Shown one piece after another: positions 1 through 10,887 of a DNA stretch of 12,859 nt. This stretch comes from Smittium mucronatum (taxonomy: Eukaryota > Kickxellomycota > Harpellomycetes > Harpellales > Legeriomycetaceae), in NCBI GenBank assembly GCA_001953115.1, contig LSSL01004758.1, positions 1-12,859 on the forward strand, read 5' to 3'. The position numbers and the translations under genes are program-made. Numbering within the stretch: the stretch's first letter is position 1; the number at the start of each line of letters is the position of its first letter. The notes beneath the pieces were generated by a model, which had not been told where the DNA came from, did no database searches, and was given only the letters and a program-made list of their open reading frames with translations.

Positions 1-246
1 TTTTTAATTTTTAGCTCTTTTTTAATTTTTAATTCTTCGATTTAAAAAAAAACACAATAAAGTTTGGGAGAAGTTCTTCATTATTAAAATCGTTTTTATA
101 TTTTGGTAGAAATGCAATTAAAAGGAGGATTTATAATTTAGAGACTGATTAAAAAATAAGTAGAATAATATTTTTTTATTTAATGAATATAGTACATCAT
201 GTGTAAACAGAAATCAAAGTAAAGGATATTAAAATAAATAGATTAA

Positions 247-543
247 AATATTCGTAAAAAAAGTGTTTTTTGGTTGTGCACTTTAGATATATACGCCCAT
301 AATTGGTTAGAAATAAGGCATATAAGTCTGTGAAGTACTAATAAGAAGACTAGGTACATTTTGGATACCGGCGAAAGACGTGTCTAAGTTGAAGGGAAGG
401 CTAGAAAAATACTTTTGGCGCTGAAATGTTTATTTTTTAGAAAAACGGTGTTTTTCAAAAATATTTCATCTTTTGTATCCGAATTCCTCAATTTTATGAT
501 TGGCATAGCACATATACGTCTTTCATATTTTGAAATTTTATTT
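247..543 (+). other. Possible coding relic, unidentified
   Basis: One plus frame is open from 247 to a TAA at 544-546 apart from a TGA at 331-333 and a TAA at 385-387. The last 52 codons are uninterrupted. It includes YAHNWLEIRHISL, YILDTGERRV and VEGKARKILLALK, and the local sequence at about 285-430 is somewhat richer in G/C than its surroundings. There is no ATG at a sensible start and I recognise no family. It may be a piece of an old gene or transposon, or simply a lucky open stretch. Confidence 0.2.
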
Positions 544-696
544 TAATTTTTTAGATTTATACAAGAATAGATAAAGTCATGAATTAAGCTTACATGGTTA
601 AATTTTTAATACAGAGGAATTCTATTTATAAGTTTATCCGCGAAATCTATAACATTATTTTAATCATAAGTTTGGTATCTTTCTTCTATATTTGTT

Positions 697-713
697 GTTT
701 GTTTGTTTGTTTG
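697..713 (+). repeat. (GTTT)4 microsatellite
   Basis: Four uninterrupted GTTT units followed by a G. It is a short simple repeat of no evident function. Confidence 0.85.
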
Positions 714-2541
714 CTTTTTGAAATTTATCGTCTCTGATATACTCTTGAAATTTTGTGCCTGAAAATTTTTTATATATAATAAGAATTTTAAATATAAATA
801 ATATTAGTGGGGCTCGTGGAAAGGAGTGTATATTTATATATTTGAATTGGGATTATATATCTATCAATAGATTAAAACCACACGGTGCAATTCGCACAGC
901 AAAGTTTTTTATAACATTCTCCATAGATAAATACGAAAGCTCTTGAAAATTTTAAATTCCCACATTTCCAACCAACTTTATTCGAAAATTTTGTTTTTTA
1001 TAGCTTCCAATTTTCAAAAAATTAGTTTTGCAACTGCGAGTTCAAAAAATGAAAAAGAATTGTTTTTTTTTCATCTTAAAAGAGATATGCCAAAGCACCT
1101 CTATTAGAAATTGAATTTGTCTAGTATTATAAAAAATCGATTCCATTGGTTTTAGATGAAGTAGTAGAACATATTAAAAATATGTGATAGCCGTAAGTGA
1201 ATCTCCATTTAGGCGAATTTGCTCTTATGTGCAATTTTAAATAGAAAAAAATTTTCATGAAAAATTTTTTTATTATAAAAATTATAATTTAGGTCAAATA
1301 TTAATTAGGTAAATTGGATAATATGCGAAAATGAATTTGTGTAAAAAAAGTAAATTAAAATGACATTGGGTCTAATTTAAATGGGCCAATAGTCACAGCA
1401 GCAGTTGTATATATAATGGAAATTATAGAAATTGCCTATTTATTATAATTTAACTAATCAAATAAAAAAATAAGGTCCTTTTATATCTTTGTATATCAAT
1501 TTTAGTTTTTTTTAATTTATATAACTCTTTATTATATGAATTTTAAAAATACACAATACTGTTTTGCAATTACTGGTTCAATTTGACAAAAATAACGCTG
1601 ACACAAATTTGAATTTTATTAATGATTAAAAATAAATTTTTTATATAATATGCTATAAATTGCTTAATATCTTATTATATATTTAAAAATTTATTGAATT
1701 AATTAATATAATCTTTTAATAATAAAATAAACGCCATTTGATGGGTTTTTTCACAAAAATAAGATACTAAATTAAATATGACCATTAATAGTAATTATAT
1801 ATATTTACAAAAAGATCAAATTTAAATCTGTAAAATACACACTTAGACAAATTTATCAAATAAAAATTTAAAAATATAAGAGTCAATATCCAGAAAAAAA
1901 GGCATAAATTTTGTGAATAAGGATTTCAGATAAGTAAATCTTTGATTCTTATTGTCTGAACTAGTTTAAATTTGGATTTGATAATGCCATCAAAAAGTTA
2001 CCCAGAGAGATTATTCTAAGTTAATAATGATGGATAAGATTAATAGGCTATTTTAAGAATAATAATATTTGTTAAAGAGGTATTTTTTTTCGTATTATTC
2101 TAAATACAAATGGCATTCAGAAAAAAATCTGATGTTGTAAATATCAAGCTCTATATATCAATGATAAATTTTTGTTTTACTCTTTTGAAATTTAATGTAA
2201 AAAGATTAAATATGATTTTTAAGACCAATATACCTTTATTAAAACTGAAATGTCAAAAAAAATCAATGATCTATGCAATCAAGCTAAATTGAATTTTTTT
2301 ATGGAGATACAAAAATAATCAACTCTGACTTTTTAAGCAAAATTAATTAGTATCGACCATTTTATAGAATTAATATAGATCTGTTTTGTATAAAAAAAAC
2401 AAAAATAACAAAATTTAAAAGATAAAGGACAATATTTGTTTTTTTTACTTTTATTTGAACTTTATTCAAACTGTAAAAGAAACCCAAAATGCACTATAAA
2501 TACGCTTGATATATTTTTTGAGTACTTATTACAAGGTTATA

Positions 2542-2584
2542 TATATCTGCATATACTATTACAGATATACTGATATCCGGATAT
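2542..2584 (+). repeat. Pair of adjacent inverted repeats
   Basis: TATATCTG (2542-2549) pairs with CAGATATA (2562-2569) over a 12-base loop. Three bases later comes the 12-base palindrome ATATCCGGATAT (2573-2584). No gene is nearby, and chance in AT-rich DNA is quite possible for the first part. Confidence 0.4.
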
Positions 2585-3644
2585 TTTTCAAATATATTTT
2601 TAAAACGATAAAAACCTAATATAGTAACACAAGTTTTATAATAAAAAATGGATTTGATTTAAAGTAAAGATATAGAATATTTTTAATTTATACTTTTTAC
2701 CTTAAAGAGTATGTGTTATATCGGAATTTTTATCACCTGTTCCTGATGCAACAATTTTACTCTATACTTACCACAAATCGGTGGAAAAAAAACTTGCTGA
2801 AAATTTATATAATATCTTGTAGCAGACATAATTTTTTGTTCTTTTTAAATATATATATCAAATTTTAAGAAAATATATGATTTATCTAGGCAAAATATTT
2901 AATATAAGATAATCTAGCCTTTGGATTAGAAAATATCTACCTTTTTAATCGTTTTTTTCCCCTTAATTATTATATATATCGTGTATAAAGTGTCTAATGA
3001 GGTACATAAAACATTCTAAAATTTATATCCGCTTAAATATGTCTAAAATTATTTCCAATTTCTAAATTTGGTAAGATATAAGGGTAAAAGGTGTTCGCAT
3101 TAAAATAACTTGATTAAAATTTAAAAAAAGTAAATATCTGGTAGCTACCTTGACATATTTACTCCCTTTTTTTTCTTGGGATTTTGAAGCTTGTATTTTT
3201 TGATTTTCCTATTTATAAAAATTAAAAAATTTCTTTATTTTGGATAATAAACATTATAGCCAATCAAAAATGAAATTTTATATATCTATTGGTAAATATA
3301 GTCTTAAATATTAAATATTTCTAGATGAGATTGATGTTTTGAGTATTATTAAATAAAACCATACCTTTGAGCAGAACGAAAAACATCGTGTTATTCAGAA
3401 ATAAGAATGAAGTAAAGAAAGAGATTCATTTTAATTTTTGATTAAGCCCCTTTTTTATTCGTTTTTTTTCTCCTTTCATAATATTTTCCGATTAAAGATA
3501 TTACAGCTATTTTTTTGTTAAAAATATTTGTTATTTGAAAAAAAATGAATGTAATAAGAATAAGAACAATAATAAGCTGTAAAATTGGAAAAAAAAATAT
3601 CTAGTATTAATTTTTAGTTAAAATATAATTAGTATTTAAAAAAT

Positions 3645-4937
3645 TCAAGCGGAAAAGTCATCCGAATCACCGATTGCTGGCTAGGAAGATGCCTTTCTCT
3701 TTAATAAACTTTTTTTCTTTATAAATATTAGAGTTTTCTCAGCCGATAAATTTTCAGAATCAGTCATTCTTATAAAAAAAATTAGACCGTTCTTGTTATC
3801 CATTAGCCTCTTTTTTTTCTTCGTTTTTCTATAATAACCACTGTATTTCACTCTGATAGAATCATAAATTTTTATGACGCCTGTTCTCAGTGGTTATTTC
3901 GATATATATAAGTTTTTCAAAGCTTTTTATATATATATGATCCCCTCTATAATATCCAAAGAGCTTCTTTATGTGTCTCTCATTATTTAATAAACACTTA
4001 ATCTCCCTATAAAGTTCTCTAATATTATTCTCTCACTGTTGTTAATCGGTTCTAGTGTATTTTATGTTTCCAAAAGTGAATAGAATGAGCTATATTGTGT
4101 GAAATCTAAGTATTTTGAGTGACTCTTTCGCCTTCAGATATTAGAGTTTCGTTTTTTGGAATTACAACTCTAAATTTTTGATCAAGACCTACATTTCTCA
4201 GATCGGCCATTATGGACCATTCACTATGGGCCCCACCAAATTCTTCAATTCCGCACTCTGCTGGAGACTTTTTCAAAAATTTCTTATATTTATTTTCCAT
4301 TAATCTACATACTAAAATTTCATGTATTAAACCTTTAACTATAGGGCTAGAAAATGCGCATCTTCCGTTGGGTATCACTGCCACCTCTCTCTTAACAGAA
4401 TATCTATTATGCTTCCCCGGATAAAATATCTTACTTTCCTGAAATAATCCAGATGGTCTATTCATGAAAAATACTGTGCAATCAATTATCAGTGCCATAT
4501 CCCTATGTTCTGATAAAACTATTGATTGGAAAAGTTGGGCAGATTTCTTAATAGGGCATAGTTATTTTTTCAGCAAGGATTGTTTATAATTCCAGTCGTG
4601 TAATTAACTATTTTACAAGCTGGAGGTCCAGATATATTAAAATCCCTTCCAAGTTTATCAAATATATCATTAGGATAATCAAATTATACTTTGGGGTGAA
4701 TTATGACACCCTCCATCTTATTTTTTCAGCTTTAATCAAATCCAATTCACATGCTGAATATATTTTGCCGAAAAAATTTATTTTAAACCCAGTAAAAAAA
4801 AAAATCTTCTAGGGTAATATATATCTGATTCTAAATTATAGGATAATATATTCCATTGGAAAAACAGAAACTAACCTCTCATTTAATTCATACTCTTTTG
4901 TAGTCTCCCTATATTTTTGAATATTTTGATATTGCAT
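3645..4937 (-). pseudogene. Decayed DDE-superfamily endonuclease (DDE_Tnp_4 / Harbinger-like transposase)
   Basis: An active family member would cut and join transposon ends. Read from an ATG at 4937 (MQYQNIQKYRETTKEYELNE), the relic passes through about five segments in changing frames: 4937-4836, about 4800-4703, about 4716-4565, 4557-4106 and about 4037-3645. Segment four is the longest and carries the core: first catalytic Asp in LIIDCTVFF (codon 4481-4483), then MNRPSG, GKHNRYSVKREVAVIPNG and IMADLRNVGL with a second retained Asp (4202-4204). Segment five carries SERIILENFIGRL with the catalytic Glu at 4017-4019, then a PLR motif and a basic tail. These motifs and their order match my memory of the family, and about 430 codons suits its usual length. 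The middle Asp of the usual HD pair is Glu (HEILV, 4319-4321). In-frame stops include 4836-4838, 4684-4686, 4570-4572 and several TAA after 4017. No convincing terminal inverted repeats were seen. The family call is firm; the exact subfamily is not. Confidence 0.8.
3833..3898 (+). repeat. Nested inverted repeat inside the transposase pseudogene
   Basis: AATAACCACTG (3833-3843) is the exact reverse complement of CAGTGGTTATT (3888-3898). Inside the 44-base interval lies a second perfect inverted repeat, TCATAAA-TT-TTTATGA (3862-3877). It falls in the C-terminal part of the DDE relic, so it could be fortuitous. Confidence 0.6.
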
Positions 4938-5564
4938 TTTTTATGTTATTTTTAATATAAATCAAGTATAAAACTTAAGATAAATACATAAAAATATTTA
5001 AACTCTATTTTTTAGTCAGTTAACATAAATTTGTAGAATTTATTATTTCAAAAAAATTGGAGTATTTTTTGATATAAATAAAAGTCGATATAAGAAGCAA
5101 ATAATTAATAAATTTATTTATAAATTATAATATTAATCTTCTTGATACTTGAAATATCTTTATAATTAATATTTTAGCATTTTATAAAACACGCGTAATT
5201 AAGAAATATTATTTTCGGGTTTAAGAATATTATTTTGTCTTGCAACGCAAATGGCACATAAAATTCAGAAAATTTTACACTAAATTATATGAAAATAGGC
5301 TTTATTGGGTGAAATTTAGCACTTTTCGATAAATTTATTATCAAAACGCTAATTCGAATAATGTATTGTTTTTCAAGGAAATTGATTAAATTATATGAGG
5401 CATGTTAAATTGAAATTAATTTATATTTAATTTTTCGGATGCAGTTAAAAAATTATAATAGAGAAAGGGAGATTGATTCCAATGGAGGAAAACGGAAACA
5501 TAATTTAAAATAAGTAAAAATATAGCTATTTTTTAATTATCATAGTTATATTTTTTAAGGATTT

Positions 5565-5633
5565 CTATTCAGAGCTCATAGGCCTGTTAAGTGTTTGTAG
5601 GACTGAATTGATATCATAACCAGCTAATATCAT
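5565..5633 (-). other. Short open frame, unidentified, possible relic
   Basis: From an ATG at 5633 the minus strand reads MILAGYDINSVLQTLNRP and a few more residues to a TAG at 5565-5567. The frame is also open upstream (NYLLRRNLNFRISK before the ATG). At about 22 codons it is too short to call a gene. The reading looks less biased to Lys/Ile/Asn/Phe than random AT-rich frames here, which is the only reason to record it. Confidence 0.15.
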
Positions 5634-7269
5634 TTTACTTATTCTAAAGTTTAAATTTCGTCTTAATAGGTAATTTATGGATTTTTAAAAAAATATATTA
5701 TTTTTTTGGAAAATTTTATGTCATTATCAATTAAATATATGCCATTTTTTTAACTATGCTATAAAGATATAATTGATAGATTATTAGATAATCAGGCAGT
5801 TACATCAAAATAAATGTTCTGATTCGATAATTTCCCTAATATATATATTTTTTTAAAATGGTAAGTTTAATATAATTGCATTCATCCAAGGCGCTGTAAG
5901 TCTCTATTATTAACCAATTTTTTTAATATGAAAAAAATAGCTTTTAGAAAGCCTGAAATTAAATGATTATTTAAAATAAATTATCGGTTCTCAAGATTTT
6001 CAAAAAAAAAAAAATCTACAAATTCTAAGCATAAAAACAATATTTCGCGGCATTCAATTTAGAGAAAAAAAATCGGGTAAAATTTTTATATTTTTAGATT
6101 AGAATTCATTGGCTAATATATTTTAAACACCATGGTAAATATCAGTATATTCCTATAATATTTTTAATTTTTTACAAATTTATACCAGGTATTAATATTT
6201 ATGTTAAATTAGAAGTTCAAAAAACTGAATTAAGCTCTTTTCAATGAAAAAAAGTTTAGTATTTATTCCATGAAAATATATTAATATCCAATTTGAGCTA
6301 TTCCATTAGATATCTTTAGATCGTCATATTTCGCTTTATTCTCGAAAATAAGGAACCAATAGTTGTAAGAGAGGGATATTGTGGTTATTATAGTGTTCCT
6401 TTCTATAATACTTTTCGTTTATAAATATTTTTAGTAATTTTTTAATACAAAAATATAATACTGTAAATAAAAAAATTATGACAAAACACTTTATGAGATT
6501 ACTTACAATTTTTTTTATCTTATTTAGTAGAATTAAAAATGAAACTGTTTAGTTACTTATTTAAAGTTGTGTTAAGGCCTCGTGATTCAAAAAATATATT
6601 GACCCTTAAAGTTTTTTTTCAATCTTTTTTCAAGCTTATCTCAACTCTGAAAAATATAATATTTTTGTAGTTAAAAAAATCATTCTTACCAATTATATTA
6701 ACAATAAAAACAGTTTGAAATATTGGTTGGATGAGTTTAGCTCTCCGATTTTTTACTCCCCATTTCTGAATTAAATATTTTAAATGAAAAAAAAGCGGCA
6801 TCTCAAAAAGACGTTGTTTGGAACATAAAGATATTTTTTTTAAAAAAAAATTTATGAATCATTTCACAATTTTAAATCTTAAAAATCTATAAAATCTATT
6901 AAAAGTCCACATAAATAAATTTTAAAATATAATTCATCTCCTAAAATGTGTTTATTTTGTTTATTTTTCATATATTAATTGCAACAATTAAGATATTTGA
7001 TTATATATCATCTCTATATTGAATCTAATTTCATTAATTTTAATATTCTATATCTCTCTAATTCTTTCTGAGAGTCTTAAAAGTGTAAATGTTTAGATAA
7101 ATTAACTTCAACCATTTCTTTAAGTTTTCAACGAGTCATTATAATTAAAATTAATTTAATTATATTTATTTTAAGAGTTTGGATAAATTTTTAATCTCCT
7201 GATAATATATTTTTATTAATATACAATTAACAATTAAAATTACGAATTTAAAATCGGTATTTTTAAGAA

Positions 7270-7302
7270 AAAATACTTTCTAAACCGATAAAAAAGTATT
7301 TT
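7270..7302 (+). repeat. Inverted repeat with 10-bp arms
   Basis: AAAATACTTT (7270-7279) and AAAGTATTTT (7293-7302) are exact reverse complements separated by 13 bases. ATCGGT at 7253-7258 can also pair with ACCGAT at 7284-7289 in the loop, an alternative fold. It lies in otherwise featureless AT-rich DNA. Confidence 0.45.
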
Positions 7303-8387
7303 CGAAGCCAGAATTTTGAAATCTAATATGAAATGGTCCTCAATAAATTAATTATTCGATATATTCATAAAATCGCCTACTCCATATCCATACCTTAAAA
7401 TTTTATGAAAACTAGAAAATTCAAATCCTAAATATATATATATAAACCGGAGTGTTTTTTTTTTTTAAAAATAAATATATCTCTAAAAAAATAGTCCTTT
7501 ATTGATTTTATGAGATTTCAATTGGATCTGGTAATAAAATCGTATTAAAAAAGTATGGTGAAAAAGAACACTATATTTAAAATAACTCTAAAAAAAAGCT
7601 TTAAATTTGATGAAAATAACTTTTTATATTCTTTTTATCTGTAAAAAATTGGTTTTTTATTATAAAAAATAATTTACATATGTTTTTGGTATAATAGATT
7701 ATCTGGAATTTCATAAAAAAAATCGCCCTAGTTTAACTGGATCAAAAAAATTATATTAATTTGAAGCTTTTCAAATGTATAACTATATTATATAGTGATG
7801 AATTTATTATTTATACTTACATATAACCCCCATAGCTAAAAAAAAACAAATTTCTAAAAATGATTGAAAACCCAAATATTATATTAATTTTATTTAACTA
7901 TTTTATTTAATAAATATGAGACTCAATATTATCAATTCCGAAAATTTACTGAATGATAAATATTTTTTTTGAGATCTGATAAATTAGTCGATTTAATTTG
8001 AAATCATATTAGATAATGGTGAATTTTCTTAGTATATTTTTAAGAGAATAATTATGATAATTCATTCATTATTTTTTATGAACAACTTTGAAACAAAAAT
8101 ATATTGTAATATTTTTACTTTTAATATTATATTATATTTACCATTTTACTAATAAATTTATTTATTATTAGTTAGAACCAAGAGTTATTCTCGGAATCTT
8201 GTGGTGGATCATTTTTTAATATATTTAATCAACTTTTTTGAAATTTGGTTTAATAAAGTATAATGATAATATGCATAAAGATTTTTAAACCAAAAAATAT
8301 CCCTAAATTATCACTCATTATATCTTTATGTATATACCAATAATTTATTGAATTTTTTACGTTTTTACCCGTTAAATATTCCCTTAA

Positions 8388-8397
8388 CCCCCCCCCC
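8388..8397 (+). repeat. Run of ten C
   Basis: Ten consecutive C in DNA that is otherwise strongly AT-rich. A similar longer run ends the window. Such runs may be real or partly a sequencing or assembly effect. Confidence 0.8.
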
Positions 8398-9982
8398 ATT
8401 AAATACATTTCCCATGAAAAAATAAGAAGTATAAAAAATATTATAATTGAAATCTAGTTCAAAGCTTTGGTCGTTTTCTTAACTTTATCAGTATTATTTC
8501 CTATCATTATTGATATCAAAAATATCTTTTTTCTATTAATTAAAGAAAAAAATTTCACCAAAAGAATGATCTGAATATAATCGATTAACTATATGAATAT
8601 TTCTAATTCAGAAAAAAAAAACAACGGAAATGATAAAAAAAATAACCGTAAAAAGCGAAAAAACAACTCAAAGAATTTATAGTTAAAGTAGAATAATAAT
8701 AAGCTAACCTTTTTTTTTATAAGATTATAAATAAATCATAAAAAATAACATTTAATAACAATACCTTTTCGGAATTTAAAACTAAAAAGACTATAAAGTA
8801 TATCTAGATAATAATAATTTGGGAGTAGTTTAATTTTGACTGTAAATATTCAATTGAAGTTTTAAAAATTATTAATAATATAGAAATTAGTTTATAATTA
8901 AATGAGGAAAAATAGATATTTTTCGTATTAAAATACAGTCTAACGAGTTTTTTTTTTAGGATATATCTACAATTATTTAATTCCAATTTCTTTCTTTAGA
9001 TATTAATTAATAATCTATTTTATTTCTAATTTTAGCTTAAATTATCAAATTTATTAAAAATATTTTCCCTTATGCATGGATAACAATAATTCTACCAAGG
9101 ATTCATATTTTCAAACCAAAATAATCATCTAAAAATTTAGGGTAATTTCTATTTAATAGGCAACATAAAAAAAATATCTTCGTTTTTTATGAAATAAAAG
9201 CCTTTCAAAACTTTCAAACCGAATCTTACTTCATACACCAATTTTTTTTCTATATTAAATATTTCTAAAGACTGTAAAATAGTAGGTATAATACTAAATG
9301 GTATATATGATTCTAATTTTTACTTCTAAAACTTTTTTGATTTTATTTTAAATATTTTGGCATAATAAATCAATGTTATCATTTTAATTTTATTATAATT
9401 TTATCAATTTTCATGAATTTTTATAAAAGTTCTTGTTACATTCTAAAAATTTAGGCTTGGGATTTTTTCTCCCCTCAGTTCTTAAACTTTTTTTCTCCTA
9501 AGAAACATTCTTTTGGAAGTAAACCTGCAATTTTAAAAAAATTACCTTTTAACTTTTGGACCCATATTATTTTTTCATTATAGATATAAAATTATAAGAT
9601 ATAAATAAAGTTTTTATATAAATATATATTACATTTATAGATCTTTATGAATCAGGATAATAATGATTATCAAATTTGAAGTTTGTATGATATGAGGTTC
9701 AAATTTTTTTGGGATATGAATCTGTTGATTTATTTTTCTCATTATTAAAATAGAATAAGTAAATTGAGTTTTTTATAACCTCTTGTTAAGCTCTATTTTA
9801 ATATCTCTGAATTTCCAATCAATTTTTTATTGTCAAATGAGCATATATATATACTAAAATTGTGACTCTAAAAGCTGTTTTGTTTAAATATTTTTTCCAA
9901 CTTTTCGGTTATTACTTCTATTTTTGGAATATTAGCTTTTTGATTGTATGAATTTTTGACAATGTATTTCTGATATAAAGTG

Positions 9983-9999
9983 GTTTACAAGCTGTAAAC
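9983..9999 (+). repeat. Small perfect hairpin
   Basis: GTTTACA (9983-9989), loop AGC, TGTAAAC (9993-9999). No gene or T-run is associated with it. Confidence 0.45.
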
Positions 10000-10308
10000 A
10001 GGAATTTAACCCGGAGTAATCAATATTATTGAATCAATTAAATATTCGCAGATTTGAAAAAAACACTATGAAATATCATCTTTGGTATTTATTATAATAA
10101 GCTAGGTTCAAAATTTTAAAGAAAGTTATTTAAAAAAAAATTCTTTAGCTTTAGGTAAGGGAAAGATATATAATGTATTAGTTTTAGTTTAATGATATGA
10201 GTAAAAAAAAGGCTAAAAATTGGTTTGGGTTTACCATTTGGGAGATTTTTCGATGAAACAGATACTTTACTTCTGTATATTTTTTATTTTATTTTTATGA
10301 TTTATTAA

Positions 10309-10350
10309 ATTGTGCACAAAAAACTCCTGGTCTCGAGATAGTGCACCAAT
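10309..10350 (+). repeat. Imperfect inverted repeat with palindromic loop
   Basis: ATTGTGCAC (10309-10317) pairs with GTGCACCAAT (10341-10350) with one bulged C. The 23-base interval contains the 8-base palindrome TCTCGAGA (10331-10338). GTGCAC itself is palindromic and also occurs at 276-281 and 10679-10684. Its function is unknown; it may be the end of a small element lying beside the GC island. Confidence 0.55.
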
Positions 10351-10592
10351 AAAAAAGAGTAGGGGGTATATTTTTGAGCAATTTGTAGATATATCGAATC
10401 AATAAGCTAAAGCATCCAAAACTGCCAATGAAAGAATTTAAATCAATAACCTTGTTTAAAAAATAATACATCCTCCTAAAAGTGAAATACCTTGTTGTTT
10501 AGAGCTAAAATAGCATACTTTTTGAAGTATAATATACTAAAATTTCACATAGCGTTGTATCATTCTTGGGTGGGAGTAGTTGAGACAGCACA

Positions 10593-10611
10593 CAGCTATT
10601 TGGAGGAAAGC
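10593..10611 (+). repeat. Near-direct repeat, copy 1
   Basis: The 19-base sequence CAGCTATTTGGAGGAAAGC recurs at 10725-10743 with a single G/T difference, 132 bases (44 codons) away. It is preceded at 10566-10576 by TTGGGTGGGAG, which has a one-mismatch partner at 10764-10774 following the second copy, so the two short motifs occur in opposite order. Confidence 0.75.
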
Positions 10612-10724
10612 AATTCCATAGAAGGACCATCCCAAAACAGGAGGAACCGATCATTTAGCACAGATGAGGCATAGTCTAGTGCACAAGTCCAGCGTTTGAC
10701 AGTCAGACGGATCTCAGCGTCTAA

Positions 10725-10743
10725 CAGCTATTTGTAGGAAAGC
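10725..10743 (+). repeat. Near-direct repeat, copy 2
   Basis: CAGCTATTTGTAGGAAAGC matches the copy at 10593-10611 at 18 of 19 positions. In the plus frame that contains 10492-10674, both copies are read in the same frame, with a TAG inside this one. Either an internal duplication or a functional motif of the island would explain it. Confidence 0.75.
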
Positions 10744-10771
10744 CATGTCGATCAATCCCAAGTTTGGGTAG

Positions 10772-10807
10772 GAGCCTAATTTTATTAATCCTGTTAGAAG
10801 TAGGCTC
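10772..10807 (+). repeat. Stem-loop in the GC island (7-bp arms)
   Basis: GAGCCTA (10772-10778) is the exact reverse complement of TAGGCTC (10801-10807), with 22 bases between. It follows a smaller perfect inverted repeat, CCCAA-GT-TTGGG, at 10757-10768. Confidence 0.6.
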
Positions 10808-10865
10808 TGACTAGGAGCTCAGTAGGTTCAATGAACTATTATTCATTTACAAAGAGATTAATTCT

Positions 10866-10887
10866 TGACTGATCGTAACCTCAGTCA
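10866..10887 (+). repeat. Stem-loop in the GC island (7-bp arms, 8-nt loop)
   Basis: TGACTGA (10866-10872) pairs exactly with TCAGTCA (10881-10887) across the loop TCGTAACC. The loop size would suit a hairpin in an RNA or a cruciform. It is preceded at 10826-10836 by GTTCA-A-TGAAC. Confidence 0.65.

Larger units (their letters stand above)
547..3644. other. Gene-free AT-rich stretch
   Basis: Apart from the microsatellite and the small inverted repeats listed, I see no supported gene. Open frames at 755-946 and 2110-2292 on the plus strand are 60-63 codons of low-complexity, Ile/Lys/Asn/Phe-rich sequence, match nothing I know, and are what chance gives at this base composition. A-, T- and TA-runs are frequent. 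Confidence 0.6.
4938..10308. other. Long gene-free AT-rich stretch
   Basis: More than 5 kb without a recognisable gene, RNA or complete mobile element. It contains frequent A/T homopolymers, TA repeats (for example near 7433-7443), one C10 tract and a few hairpins. Minus-strand open frames of 60 codons at 6619-6801 and 8804-8986 are low-complexity chance frames. The absence of GC-rich patches argues against hidden rRNA or tRNA genes. Confidence 0.6.

Noticed and set aside
755..946. 63-codon plus-strand open frame
   Set aside because: Mostly Ile/Asn/Tyr/Phe/Lys, no recognisable motif, and of a length expected by chance at this composition.
2110..2292. 60-codon plus-strand open frame
   Set aside because: Low-complexity Lys/Ile/Leu/Asn-rich reading with no family resemblance and no supporting context.
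4212..4424. 70-codon plus-strand open frame
   Set aside because: Lies opposite the conserved core of the DDE transposase pseudogene, which explains the sequence much better.
3541..5240. Terminal inverted repeats of the DDE element
   Set aside because: Flanks on both sides were compared by eye; only short A/T-run matches were seen, which mean nothing at this composition.
5227..5332. Open 36-codon plus-strand stretch (LQRKWHIKFRKFYTKLYENR)
   Set aside because: Too short, flanked by TAA on both sides, no ATG at the start and no family match.
6619..6801. 60-codon minus-strand open frame
   Set aside because: Biased chance frame in AT-rich DNA; nothing recognised.
8804..8986. 60-codon minus-strand open frame
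   Set aside because: Composed largely of Ile, Tyr, Lys, Asn and Ser in AT-rich DNA; nothing recognised.
10593..10611. Resemblance of GGAGGAAAGC to the RNase P RNA GAGGAAAGUCC motif
   Set aside because: The motif occurs twice, lacks the following UCC, and the partner conserved regions of RNase P RNA were not found.
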